Position numbers and translations under genes: made by a program. A stretch of 64,000 nucleotides of DNA from Rhytidiadelphus loreus (Eukaryota; Streptophyta; Bryopsida; Hypnales; Hylocomiaceae), in the NCBI GenBank assembly GCA_947034895.1, contig OX344764.1:50325348-50389347 (forward strand), written 5' to 3'. Each line of letters starts with the position of its first letter. Position 1 is the stretch's first letter. The notes beneath the pieces are model-generated. The model was given only the letters and a program-made list of their open reading frames with translations. It searched no databases and had not been told where the DNA came from. Positions 13,201 to 24,759 of this stretch are shown piece after piece.

Positions 13201-13340
13201 AAGGCATAAACATGTGCATTGTTGACAAATGTATAAGGTGCACGTGTGACACACAAATCAAACTCGATGCAACGCTAATAGTGAAGGTAGGTGAACACAA
13301 CATGCACTAAAATTTTGATGAGTGCTCGTTTGGGCTCGTC
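10261..13340. other. AT-rich intergenic DNA
   Basis: No supported gene. The 64-codon plus-strand open frame at 11395-11589 shows no family motif. Short microsatellite-like A/T runs occur near 12670-12720. Copies of the ttaacccctaaag-like motif lie near 10488, 10762 and 11695. Confidence 0.45.
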
Positions 13341-13349
13341 ATCACAATG

Positions 13350-14030
13350 GTGTCAACAAACCATCACAACTTGCTAGAATGGAAAGCCCACTTCTAGTTG
13401 GAAATCAAGGTGGGTCTTAGAACGACCATCGTACATAGCACCTCCCTCCTTGTAGATCACATACGTATTTATAAGTGTTGTGTACATGGCAAAGAAATAT
13501 ACACAATGCCACCACTTTTGAGTGGTAATTTGTATCAAGTACAAGCTTTGAAGCTAGTCATTGACATCTACACCCCTCATGTATTGAGAATACACTACCT
13601 AGATTGGAGAAGTGGGTATCGGCAAGCATTGTACACCCTTATTGCACAATACAGAAAGATTGCTTTGCACCATAGGATCTTCGGATGTTGTTAAGAAGTG
13701 CACTCTTTTGGTATCATGTTAGTAAAAGGCAACCATTTGGTAGTTGCAATGTACGCATATCTATAGTGTTCCACGAGTCTCCTGTCTTTTGATGTTCAAA
13801 GAGCTCAAAAAGCCCTTGTGGAGTGTTGTGTCATCCCAATTGCATAGAATTTGCGCTACAACAAGTTGTCAAAGAGCTTTGTGGACAAAAAATAGTTGTC
13901 CATTGCGACTGATAGAACATCCCCTACATGCTTGCAATTAGATAGGTGACGACTGCAACTCTTGTGCCTATGGACGAAAGCTCCATGCCCGCAATCTAAC
14001 ATTTATTTTGTGCTCCCATATAAACTTCCA
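13350..14030 (-). pseudogene. Decayed piggyBac-like transposase fragment
   Basis: Read on the minus strand from about 14020 downward, a broken frame keeps the order of motifs found in the catalytic part of piggyBac transposases (DDE_Tnp_1_7). There is a VYMG-like strand, then a DNYF motif (near 13890), KLFDNLL, FYAIG, a Gly/Thr segment with NIKRQETRGT, VHFLTT, then YMRGVDVNDQLQSLY and the KWW motif followed by an aromatic stretch (near 13480-13600). At least five in-frame stop codons interrupt it, so it cannot make protein. The N-terminal domain and the C-terminal Cys-rich domain are not recognisable. I did not find its terminal repeats or a TTAA duplication. Family assignment rests on the motif order and is fairly firm; the boundaries are approximate. 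Confidence 0.7.
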
Positions 14031-14044
14031 TATTTCACACGAAC

Positions 14045-14614
14045 TTGGTAGAATTGTCTGCAAGAATCTACAATTTTATGTGGTGTGATGGGCTTGAGTG
14101 GCAAGTATTATTTGAAAGAATACTACTTTCCATTGTATCCAATCATGCATTTGTCATGAGCCCTGACATGTGGGACTTCTGCTCGTTAAAGGATGGTTAC
14201 TCTTCTAGATCGTCTACTAAAAGAATGCGACCAGAAGATGACCCGATAGCATTACTCAAAGAACTTGAAGTATATGCAAATGAACTACAAGTTGGTAATG
14301 AAGACTTCTTGCTTAAGTATAGTGAAGCTAACTAGCATGCCAAAACGTGGTCCATGTTATCATGGCATCCCTTCTATAGCCCTACTCCTGACCTAGCGGA
14401 GCAACTGGATTTAGAGTCTATAATCCTGGCGGAGAATTTTCTTCACTTCTAGGATGAAAGGATAGAATGAAAAGTTGTCTATGAAAGCAACGCCTATGAA
14501 GACTACATTGATCTACAATCTAGAAAGCACATGGGAGGTGTACCACTATCAATTCCTATTACACTTGTGGAGTACAAATATGAAATGATGTCTTGTAGGT
14601 GGTCTGAGTTTTGA
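14045..14614 (+). pseudogene. Unrecognised decayed reading frame
   Basis: On the plus strand a protein-like frame runs from 14045 to the first stop at 14333-14335. It stays readable in the same frame to about 14614 with only a few further stops. It is rich in Glu, Leu, Asp and Ser, has a polar DDPIALLKELEVYANEL helix-like piece, and contains segments such as YEDYIDLQSRKHMGG. That composition is unlike the surrounding AT-rich noise. I do not recognise the family. It could be part of the same transposon as the piggyBac relic, which lies beside it on the other strand, or an unrelated decayed gene. Confidence 0.35.
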
Positions 14615-15345
14615 GTTGAATCTTCTTTCTTTCACATTGATTTGTTCCTCGTTAGTAGAGATTTCCTAAAGTTGTGAATTTAGTCTTTAGTCATTTCTTA
14701 ATCCAAAATAGTTTACGCAATCTTTCTATTAGAATACATCTATATATGCTTGAAAAATTTATTCAACATGTTCAAGGTTTTAAGAATCATATACTCTAAA
14801 TTTTTTGAGTCAGAATTAGTGAAGGACGAATTTGTTCATGATAACAATTTAGAACTACATGAATATCACAATGTTCATAGTTCAATAGCAACCATCGTTG
14901 TGCTTCTGCCACCATGCAGTCCATGCTTGCCACGACACATTCTAACTTGATGCAATGATTGATCTTGCAACTATAGAGCTTATCATACCACATCCCCTTA
15001 CTTTCTCCCACTACCAATGTTGATGAGCGTTGCAACAAATTCTTTGTCTTCCATACATTGCAATGATCTTCCAACCCAACTCATTGTACTATGTAACTAT
15101 TCGGCTATGGCAATATGACTATGCAAAAATGTGACAACATACAAATTTTCAAACTACTTGAGATACAAGACCAAGGAGGATTGAAACGAACCTCTACACA
15201 CTCTAAGGTCCGCACACCTACTCGGCCGCTCCATCATGTTGCCATTGAAGCAAACTCTCCCACCCACAGAGACAAAAACTTGCATTGGATACCTTTCTAA
15301 GACCTTAATGATTCGTTCCATTCCTGTAGTAGTTGGGCCTAGCCT
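14615..15345. other. Intergenic DNA
   Basis: No gene supported. Open frames on both strands at 14750-15300 overlap and have no family features. Confidence 0.4.
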
Positions 15346-15348
15346 CGT

Positions 15349-16658
15349 CACTAGAAGAAGCCCATGTTTATTTGAATTTTCTGATGTCAAAGTTGGTGGA
15401 TTTTGCTAGACATCCTATGTAACAACTTGTATTTTTATATCAACAATGACATCTAATGTAACATCTTGACGTTACATTCACTAGTAGAAAATTCAGTGAC
15501 CAAATTAACAAAAATTTAACACAAAAGTGTTGATTTTTTTTGTTAATTTGGACGCGTTAATTTGGGTACTTTTTAACACAAAACTGTTGATTTTTTTGTT
15601 AGTTTTTTGTTCATTTTGGCACTAAATTTTTCCTATAAAAATTATTTTTTTTGAAAATTCGACCAATGAGAAGTTGCCACGTGGCAATGCCACACAGGCA
15701 ACCCACCATGTGGCAATGCCACATGGGCAACCCATTTAAGCCGGCAAGGTTTGAACCTTGCACCTCACACTTGGGGTGCAAGGTTCAAACCAATGCACCA
15801 CACATACACATGCATGTGTGAGTGTGGATTTTTTTAAATTTTATTTAGTTAAAATGTTTTTTTTTCCTTTTTTTTGTTAAAGACAGCAGAATTCAGAGGT
15901 CATTTAAGCATAGAAAAACAACTTTTTTTCTTAAACTTTCAACTAAGAAAAGTTGCTAAATCAAAGTATCTTTCATCTCCAAAAATCCGTTTGAAATTTC
16001 AAGTCTCCAATAAAAAGTTATGAATTAATTTTAGAGAGGGTCTTTCATGATGTCAAAAACAAAATTCAATCCAACCCCTCCCTGAAATTAATTCATAACT
16101 TTTTATTGGAGACTTAAAATTGCAAACGGATTTTTGAAAATGAAAGATACTTTGATTTAGCAACTTTTTATAGTTCAAAGTTTTTAAAAAAAAGTTGGTT
16201 TTCTATTACTAAATGACCTCTAAAGTCTGCTGACTTTGAAAAATACCGAATTGTGTATGATTTAGTTTAAAAAAAAAAAAAACATTATTTATAGAATACT
16301 AACGATGGTGATTTAAACATTCTTCAAATCAAAAAACTTACTTGAGATTCTTGAAAGTCAAAATTAACAAAAAAGTGTTGATTTTTTTGTTGATTTAGAG
16401 TTGCAGTATCCAAATCAACAAAAAAAATTGTTGATTATGTCAGTTTTTACCAAAATCAACAAAAAATTGTTTAAATGGACGATACAGTATCAAAATCAAC
16501 ACTTTTATGTTGATGTTTTGTTGATTTGATCACTATTTTTCTACTAGTGATTAGATGTCATTGTTGCCATAAAAACACAAGTTGTTATAAAAGATGTCTA
16601 GCAAAATCTGTAAACTTTACGTCTAAAACATTCAAATAAACACAAGCTTTTTCTAGTG
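15349..16658. mobile_element. Outer CACTA-type MITE, split by an inner element
   Basis: The left end reads cactagaagaagcc and the right end, read inward, cactagaaaaagc. The inverted repeats continue for about 110 bp each (15349-15460 and about 16553-16658), sharing inner stretches such as tttatttgaat, tttgctagacatc and aacaacttgt. A CGT flanks both sides (15346-15348, 16659-16661), the 3-bp duplication expected of CACTA elements. Without the inner insertion the element is only about 240 bp and nearly a perfect foldback. Confidence 0.85.
15479..16549. mobile_element. Inner CACTA-type non-autonomous element, 1071 bp
   Basis: The termini are cactagtagaaaa and its inverted copy ttttctactagtg, flanked by ATT on both sides (15476-15478, 16550-16552). 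It sits inside the outer element and so is younger. The interior has no transposase. It is itself symmetrical: a block at about 15896-16035 recurs inverted at about 16085-16225, and short palindromes such as ggcaatgccac and gcaaggtt..aaccttgc occur near 15680-15795. Confidence 0.88.
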
Positions 16659-16661
16659 CGT

Positions 16662-17249
16662 CTTGCCAAAATGCAATGTACCTAGGAAGCTCTACCAAGT
16701 GGCAATCGTTATAAAGATAGGCTAGCACATTCCTCGTGCCCACACGAAAAGGCTATCTCAATCTCATGTACTTTGGAATGTCTTTTGTACTAAATAAATA
16801 TTTTTTTTGTCCAACCCATATTAGTGGTCAATCCTAATTTGTTTGAACTTGCACAACTATTGCATTAATGGACACATTGGCACAAAATTTGGTTCAGGTG
16901 GAGCACATGAAGATGCTCTACTTCCATTACTTTTACTGTTTTTGCAAATTTGTTGTACTTAAGGCAGCAACAAGCGTAAAGTCTAGAAACTAGCACATTC
17001 AAAAATGGCATTCACAATTTTGTAATGGAATACATACTTTAGTGAGTTATTATTGAATTATGTCCACCATTAGGGGCCTCAAGGATCCACAGAGGCCATA
17101 TGTTAAGTTCTTGGGAGTTGAAAATTAATGCCTAAAGAACCAAGGAGCCCACTTTGGGCTTTTTGAGAACTCAAGCATTTTGAGAACTCAAGCTCTATTG
17201 AGTTCATAATTTAGATTTTTTGCATGAATTTTTGAAGATGGATGCTACT
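16662..17249. other. Spacer between MITEs
   Basis: No gene or clear repeat recognised, apart from a short direct repeat near 17155-17190 (tttgagaactcaagc twice). Confidence 0.4.
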
Positions 17250-17252
17250 AAT

Positions 17253-17379
17253 TACTACAAAAAAACAAGGGTATAAATGACTTGTCCACAATGACTACAA
17301 AACAATCATTTTGTAGTCCTTGTTGTACTTGCAATTATTGTGGACAAGTCATTTATACCTAAGTTGTTTTTATGTAGTG
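17253..17379. mobile_element. Palindromic CACTA-like MITE, 127 bp
   Basis: The right end is ttttatgtagtg; the left end is tactacaaaaaaac, the same TIR with its first C changed to T. An AAT flanks each side (17250-17252, 17380-17382). The arms share gggtataaatgacttgtcca and its complement, so the element folds into one long hairpin. There is no coding content. Confidence 0.8.
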
Positions 17380-17382
17380 AAT

Positions 17383-20300
17383 CACAATCTACATGTCAAG
17401 TTTTGTTTCATGTCATTTCAATAAATGTTGTAAACGTTAGAAGGGTTTTTTTGATTTCAATGTCAAACTCTATAGCAAAAAAAATATTAATTATTTTTTG
17501 GAGATTGAATAGATTGATACTTACTCAAAAACATTTGAAACATTGAATTTTGAATAATGAGGTAAAAGTTATGAGGAGTTTTATTTTGCAAGCGATAAAA
17601 GTGGAAAAAACGTATAAAGTCATCTTTTGCTCTTAATTTTGAAAATTTTCAAATTAGCATAAAATAAAAAGATATAAAATGTTTAATAGAACATTTTCAC
17701 CATTGGAATAAATAATTCTCAGATTCTTCCAAAAGTTATTAGCATATTAGTTCTATCTTTTATTTCCTACTACTTCTACTTTATAGTTTTTTTAAATGAA
17801 TATGAAATTTTTATTCATTGAATTTATTCATATATATTTTGAACCCATTTTCCAACTTATTGACCAAATGCACAAGTCATAGGACATACATTTGTTTTTC
17901 AAAAAATGTTGAAAGCCAAAACTTTACCATTTTGAAGGGCTAGAAAAGCCTACATTTTGAAGTTTAGGCACATTGAACCTTGAATTAGTGGGAATATTCA
18001 CTTTAAAATTTGGGGACAATGTACTTGAATAAGTTAACCAAAGGATCCTATGGTTGAATTTGTTAAAAATAAATATTAATGAAGATTTTGACCTTGCTTT
18101 GGAGATGAGAATTTGGAGCAGTTTTGGGCTTGTAAACATGAAAGAATTTTAGGCTTAAAAAAAACATTTTTGAAATGTGTCATTTCAATATCTATGAAAA
18201 ATCAAATTGTCTAGGTAAATTTAGACAATCTAGAAGTACTTGCAATTGTGCTCATTCTAGATCATTCTAGAAGACTCTTTCTAAATTTATTCTAAAGTAA
18301 ATCCACCTATAATATCTACTATACCGGGGGGGACACTCATGGTTTTTAGAAAACTACGTGAGTTAAAAGATAGGGTTCATTTCATTCAAAAGGGGCAAAT
18401 TTTATATAATTTCTAGAACTACTATAGGGTTTATGAAATGCTACACACTCTAATATATATAAATTAGGATATGTAAAAACATCATATAATAGGAATTTTT
18501 ATTAATAAGTTAGCCTTGACAAATATAAGCCATGCGAATTTTTCATAGTATGATGAGTATAGATGTGGACAAATAATTTCATATGAATGTTAAAATAGAC
18601 ATAGTCAAGAAAATCTTCAGCGAAGGGTGGGTGATTAATCCCTAAAGTCCCAAGGCCATTTTTCTACCAAAACCATTCAAAACTACTACTTTTGCTACGT
18701 TCACCTATGAAATAAATTTCTTAAATATTTTTTAGAATCTTGTTCTACACTTGTCTTAGAGAACATGATAAATTTATTGTGATGTTTGACCATGTAGATT
18801 AAAAGATATTAGCATTCAAAGTGGAAGAAAAATATTTCTTTCAAGAAGTTGCTATGATTGCCCACAAAACAAGAAATTCCATAACTTTCACATCACTAAT
18901 TCAAATGGAATGGATCAAAGCTTCCATTTAAAAGAAAATATAATCTACAAGAAAAAAAATATTAAAATTTTTAATTTCAATTTTTTGTGAATTTTTTGTT
19001 GCCCAGTCTCCCCCATTTTGAGGTTATCGTGGCATAACTTTTGCTCCTGGGCATTGATTGGAATAAAATTTATATTCTTGAAAATCTCATAAGTTTATCT
19101 ATCTCATGAAAAAATTTCAAAAAATTTCAGTAAAAATTGAGATCATAGCTCGGGAGGTACACTTAGTTCTACTATAACAAACCATGTGCGAACAAGTGGT
19201 TTCTAATAAATTATAATTTCAACCTAAAATTTTGAACATTGTTTAATGATGACTGTAGGTTTCTATTGCCAAAATTTCCAACTCAAATAAAATATGAAAT
19301 GATTTCTAGAAGAGGTTGAAAATGAACTAAAATGGCATGTTTTTCAACTCAAATAATTATTGAGGACACATTTAGATGACCATTGAGTCAATATTCAACT
19401 CAAAATGAGCTTTCAATAATGGATTATTTTTAGGAATTTTTTGTTCATTTTTTAAACAATTTTTTCTTATATAATATAGGGATGTGAAAGTTATTTTTTA
19501 GTTCTACAGTGTATCTTTTTACTTCAAAAATTTGTAACTAATTATTATTAACAAATAAAAATATCAATAATTCAAAACATAAACTTTCAAAGTAGGAAAA
19601 TCTATTCATATTTTTTTAATTTTGTTTTATTTAAAATTCAAAAACTATATAGGGGGTCCAAAGTTTTGTTTGCACGTGGTTTCTAATGGACACTCTAAAT
19701 GACCCCCCCCTGAGGATCATAGGAGCCTGCCCAAAATCCATTTTGTCCCTTGTAGGAACAATGGGACTTTAGGGGTTAAAATTGTGCCTACAAGGGAACA
19801 ATGGTACTTGTAGTGTATATATTAAAAAAAAATGTAAATGTAATACATCAACTAAAAGTGGAAGAATTGTCACATTGTATAAATAGAGGGGTTTACCTTA
19901 GTGTGTCAATAAACGAAAAATTGTACAATATGAGGATAGAATTTATAGTTCATTTAACTCTAATCTTTGAAGCCATATGTGTTAATCACACTCATATTGA
20001 ATGAGATTTTCATGAGATAGTTTCAGTAGGAATTTTAAAGTGTTCAATGTTATTAATCCCTAAAGACTAGAGGGTGTTTTGGAAGAGGAAAAATCCAAAA
20101 TTGTCAATTTTTGATGCATTGTCTAAAATGAAAAATCCAATTGTATAAAAGTGTATTATATAGTTATAACAATGTGTGGAAACAATTTCAACCCATTTGA
20201 CCATGTGGATTGAAAGATTATAATGTTTGAAGTGAGAAAAAAAATCTTTATTTTCATTCCTATGAACTAGGATCAATAGACTTCAAGCCCTCTCAGAGTA

Positions 20301-21748
20301 AAATTTTTGGTCTACACAAAAATGAAGATTTTTACTATTCATAAATATATGATGTTAGATTCACTTATGAAAAATCTGAATCAATTTGCAATGCAAAGAG
20401 GTGAAGTGCATTGACAATACACTAGTCTTTTTTCAATGATTTTCTTGTGCAATAAGATATTTTTTTTATTTGAAATCCAAATGGTTAAGAATTAGAGACA
20501 AGCATTTAGAATATTTAGGAAAAATTTCAAGAACTTTGACTTCACATATTGTAAGATAATAGGGCTTGAGGTTAGAAAAAAAGTTTTTTTTCTTGAAGCC
20601 ACCCTAACATAGCTAATAAAGTTTGACTCCTCTGAGAATGTGATTTGAGAACTAAATTGTTTTTGATAATTGTATGCCATATTTTATTAGTAACATAAAT
20701 GCCAAATTTCAATAGTTGATGAGAGTTTTTGCAAAAGATGCCCCAAAGATGCCCAAATTGCAAGGGTTGCCAAAAAAGTTTAGGGTGAAAAAAAAATTAT
20801 ATTTCCACTAAAAGGATACATGTTCACATCTTGTGTCAAAATTTTAGGAACATTTGACCAAAATTGACTTCATAGGGACCTACTCGGAGTTTCAATTGTT
20901 CATTCAATGGACAATTGGCTTTTAGGGGTTATAAATTGTCACTTGAGTTCAATTGATTATTGTTGGTTTCATAATGTATACCCTATACATAGATGTAGTA
21001 GATGGAAGAGAAAATTTGTGAAGAAGGGTGGGGGTGGGAGAAAATCGGACACTTAAATTTTATATGTAAGATAGCCCCACTTAAAAACTTGCAAGAATTT
21101 ATAAAAACTATAGGATATTGGAAATATGCCCTTTTTAGCTTTTTATGTAAAAATACGGTCATCTTAAATGAAATAATTAAGGTAAATAGCTCCACATCAA
21201 ATACCTTCTTAACTCAAGTGTATATCTTAAATTACAAGGAGTGATCCCTCCAAGCTACTATAGCAACAAAGCATAAATGCTAGTAGGAAACGTAAACTAT
21301 TTTTATTGGATGTTACTCCTAAGACTAATGAGAGAAGATTCCTAGATACTTTACCATGCATTATTTGGTCATTACATGAAGAAGACATGAATATTGAAAA
21401 ACATGAATTTTGGAAGATCTAATTAAAAATAGGTACATCGAGGTGAGGAAAAGTCTAAAGGGACAACTATTAAAAATAAATAAAGACAAAAAATAAATTC
21501 ATATGAATTTGTGACTAAATCATAAGCTTAATTGTCAAAGCACATACTTGCCTCCAACAACCCAAATATTAGCCTTAGATTTGAAATAGCAAGTAGCTAA
21601 AATGTCACAATTTCATGAAAGTGGAGGGACATATTTCATATATCCACCTTTTATTTTTGCACATTGATTAGTATTGATCCTACCAATTTTTTCTTCTAGT
21701 TTTGGATCCTCCATTTTCACCCTCAAAACAATTATTTTTCTAAAGGCA
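17383..21748. other. Long AT-rich intergenic region
   Basis: No gene supported. The many 60-90 codon open frames are lysine- and phenylalanine-rich and lack motifs. Several copies of the recurrent ttaa(t/c)ccctaaag-type motif occur at about 18634, 19755 (inverted), 20051 and 20918 (inverted). Near 19733-19800 the motif is joined to a small inverted repeat around cttgtaggaacaatgg. Confidence 0.45.
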
Positions 21749-22003
21749 CTACACTAAAATTGGTAAATAGTGTTGGGTGATAATTAGTGTTATTTCTTGG
21801 TTCTTATATTCCAACTTCTATATTTTGTTCCCATCTAACACTAAATGCACTCTCATAAAAATGTTGAAATGACCAAATTTTACTATAGAGCTAAAATAGT
21901 GTTAGAATGGATAAATAATGTTCTAACACTAATCTTGCAAATCACAATTAGTGTTATTGTTGACAATTAGTGTAGCCAACACTATTTACAAATTTTAGTG
22001 TAG
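21749..22003. mobile_element. MITE-like inverted-repeat element, about 255 bp
   Basis: The left end ctacactaaaattggtaaat recurs inverted at the right end (atttacaaattttagtgtag), with the adjoining tagtgttgg/ccaacacta also paired. The interior repeats the word ttagtgtt several times in both orientations. I could not find a convincing target-site duplication, so the superfamily is uncertain. Confidence 0.6.
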
Positions 22004-22704
22004 CTAACAATGAACTAACCAGAGGTCCCTCTTCAACATTGGTGCCATGGCTAGTAGTTCTAGAAACCAAGTACCAAATGTTGAACTCTACAAGTAAGGT
22101 AACTACATCCAAAATTGGCCAAATAAACAATTTAGCATAGTTCCCATTATTATATTGAAAAGTGTTTTGTGGAGTCTTGTTGGTGGTCAAAAGCGGATTC
22201 TAGATTATCTTAGAGTGCATTTTTTGGGCACTATATGAATAAATGATGAATATTAAAAGTGTTAAAAATAAGTGTTTCTATAGTTGATCCTAAACTCTAA
22301 AAGTATATATATTTTAGGCAAGAATTTATAGGGGTCAATTTTAGAAAGGTGTCAAAATTAGGTGTAATTACCTTATTAATTACTTGAATGTAAAGTTGGA
22401 CTCTAGTTTGTTTTTTCTAAGGTGACCAACCCTTTTTGGGGGGCGAAATGGAGCCAAAAAGCACCATTTCATAGTGAATTTTTTTTTTCGCCAAAAAAAA
22501 GTAATATTTATTTGCTAGAAAAGTTTCAATCCAATTTAAAATATGGATGAAATTGTCAAATTTGGATGAAAAAGTGTATGAATTTGATTGAAAAGTGTTT
22601 TATGATACAAAAGATGGATGTACGAAGAAATAAAATGCTTCACCAAATTTTAAGTGATCACCATCCTGGCACTTTTCAAAAAAAAAAATAAAAGGGTTGA
22701 AGGT
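22004..22704. other. Spacer before the tandem duplication
   Basis: No gene recognised. Weak similarity to unit 2 may begin near 22360. Confidence 0.4.
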
Positions 22705-23554
22705 GACTTGTGAATTCAATCATAAGAATTTGTCTAAATTTGATTTATATCTCAAGGGTATAGTGGTCTTGGAAGGGTTAATATAAATTTTGAAAATTGA
22801 AAATTGAAAATTCTATAATTAAAATTTGATCTCAATCAATTTTTGATAAATTTTATTGTAACATTTGTTGGAATGATTTTGAAATCTAATGATCTTATAA
22901 TTTTTTTAAAGATTTTTCCTCATATACAATATATATGAATTTGTGTTTTCAATGCTACTTTAGAATTGATAGTCAATTTAGTCAAATTTCATATACTTCT
23001 ATGTCCACATTTTTTTAGTAAAGTAGAATCTAACCATTGCATAGACACCATTAATGTCATTATACTACATCCAAACAAAATCACGCACTAAACTATTTTT
23101 GATTATGACAAAACAAGCTACTTTGATTAGTGCACCCCATAGTAAAAACACAAACTGACATTGTACTTGGAATTGTGTGAATGTACAAGATTCCCTAATA
23201 TATTAGTTCATAGTATTTAAGATAAAAAGCAACATTTATAATGTGGCTTGTATCATTTTCATGCTCTTCCAAGTATAGTTCAATAATTTTCATTCAACCT
23301 TCAATCAACTTTCATCTAAAATTTTCATCCAATTGTTCACACTACTTAAATCACATTCATTTATGATCCATTCAATTTGTGTAAGAAGTCTTGCACTATT
23401 TGAACTTGAAGGTCATACTTGTAAGTGCACTTTGCTACTCCAACATATAATACATACTACCCCATGCATTGAAATTGTATAGACTTGTTAGTTTTTACAT
23501 AATTCCTACACCTCCAACATCATTGTATAAGAGAGATTCTTCAAAGTTTAATTC

Positions 23555-24215
23555 TAGTAGCACTAATTGATGTCGCTTCTATAATGAAAATTTGAAAATA
23601 TATACTGCTTGATACATTGGAGTCGTGTAGGCTTGTCAATTTCAAAGGCCAATTAATTACAATCATTCCTACATTACAATGAACATGTACAAAATAGGAT
23701 CTTCAAACTCTAGTAGCACTAATTGATGTTATTTCTATAATGAAAATTTGAAAGCATATATTGTCCCATGCATTAAAGTTCTATAGGCTTGTCAATTTTG
23801 AAGGCCAATAACAATAATTCCTACATCCTCAACTAACATGGACAAGATACACTCTTTAAATTCTAGTAACACTAATTGATGTGACATCTATAATGAAAAC
23901 TTGAAAACATAGATTGTCCCATGCATTGGAGTTGTATAAGCTTGTTAATTTCCAAGGCCAATCACAATTCTTGTACCTCCAACACACACACGAGATAGAA
24001 TATTCAAACTCTAGTAGTTGACTATTTGATGTAACTTTTATAATGAAAACTTGAAACATATAATGCCCCATGCATAGAAGTTGTGTTGGCTTGTTGATTT
24101 TTGAGTCTAATCACAATAATTCTTACATCCCTAGCACACATTTACGAGATAGGCTCTTCAAACTCTAGTATTCAACTAATTGATGTAACTTTTATAACGA
24201 ATGAAAATTTGAAAA
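23555..24215. repeat. About 155-bp minisatellite in unit 1
   Basis: Units begin near 23558, 23713, 23865, 24016 and 24172. Each contains variants of ctaattgatgt, ctataatgaaaa(t/c)ttga, catgcatt, tgt..aggcttgtcaatttc and caataattcctaca. Confidence 0.75.
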
Positions 24216-24299
24216 CATCCATTTACCATTATTCATTATTTGTCTTTTGAGACTTTGATCACCAATTCAATTCAAAGTTGTTGACCATTATTTATCTAC

Positions 24300-24655
24300 C
24301 GACAATCCCCCCTCTAGTACAATAATATCCTCCTCGTCAATTCAGTCAACTCCCAACGACTTTTTCACGGTTGAGGATTGAGTGTTAGAAGTAAGCCAAG
24401 TGAGCTAGAGAACGTGGACACCCTGATATAAAGCGTGGAGCCCAATTCAGTCTCTACTTCGTCCTTGTTGTTGTTGTTGTTCTCATTTTCGATGATAGAA
24501 CTTAAGGCCTCAAGTGTGCTTGTTTGTCCTATTCTCCCACACTTTCCATCACCATCATTCCTCCATTGCTTGTACACTTGTTTCTGGAATTTTTTTCTCG
24601 TCATTTCAAGCCCCGAATTTTGCCTTCTGGTACAATAGGGGGGACATTGTAAGAG
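24300..24655 (+). pseudogene. Dead copy of the UBC13-B promoter and 5'UTR
   Basis: This stretch matches 26090-26455 almost base for base in layout, from the ctagtacaataatatcctcc landmark through the TATA-like gatataaagcgtgg to ccccgaatt..gccttctggtac. It stops resembling the gene just after ggacattg, before the start codon, so no UBC13 coding sequence follows. Most CpG dinucleotides of the live copy are TpG or CpA here. It is a truncated duplicate with no sign of an encoded product. Confidence 0.8.
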
Positions 24656-24759
24656 ATGTACAAATAATGACAATGGCAATTTTAGGCAAGGTGTGATTTG
24701 GGATGTACCATCCTTATTAATCATTCACTTGATTGCAAGATTGGATTTTGTGGTAAAGT

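Larger units (their letters stand above)
22705..24655 (+). repeat. Tandem duplication unit 1 (diverged)
   Basis: Starting with gtgaattcaatcataagaa, this unit aligns in the same orientation with 24760-26460. Shared landmarks are the opening block, a 155-bp minisatellite, a segment ending ttgttgaccattatttat, and finally the region matching the 5' flank of UBC13 copy B. The units differ by many substitutions and by about 250 bp of length, mostly in the minisatellite. No ORF is preserved. Confidence 0.85.
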
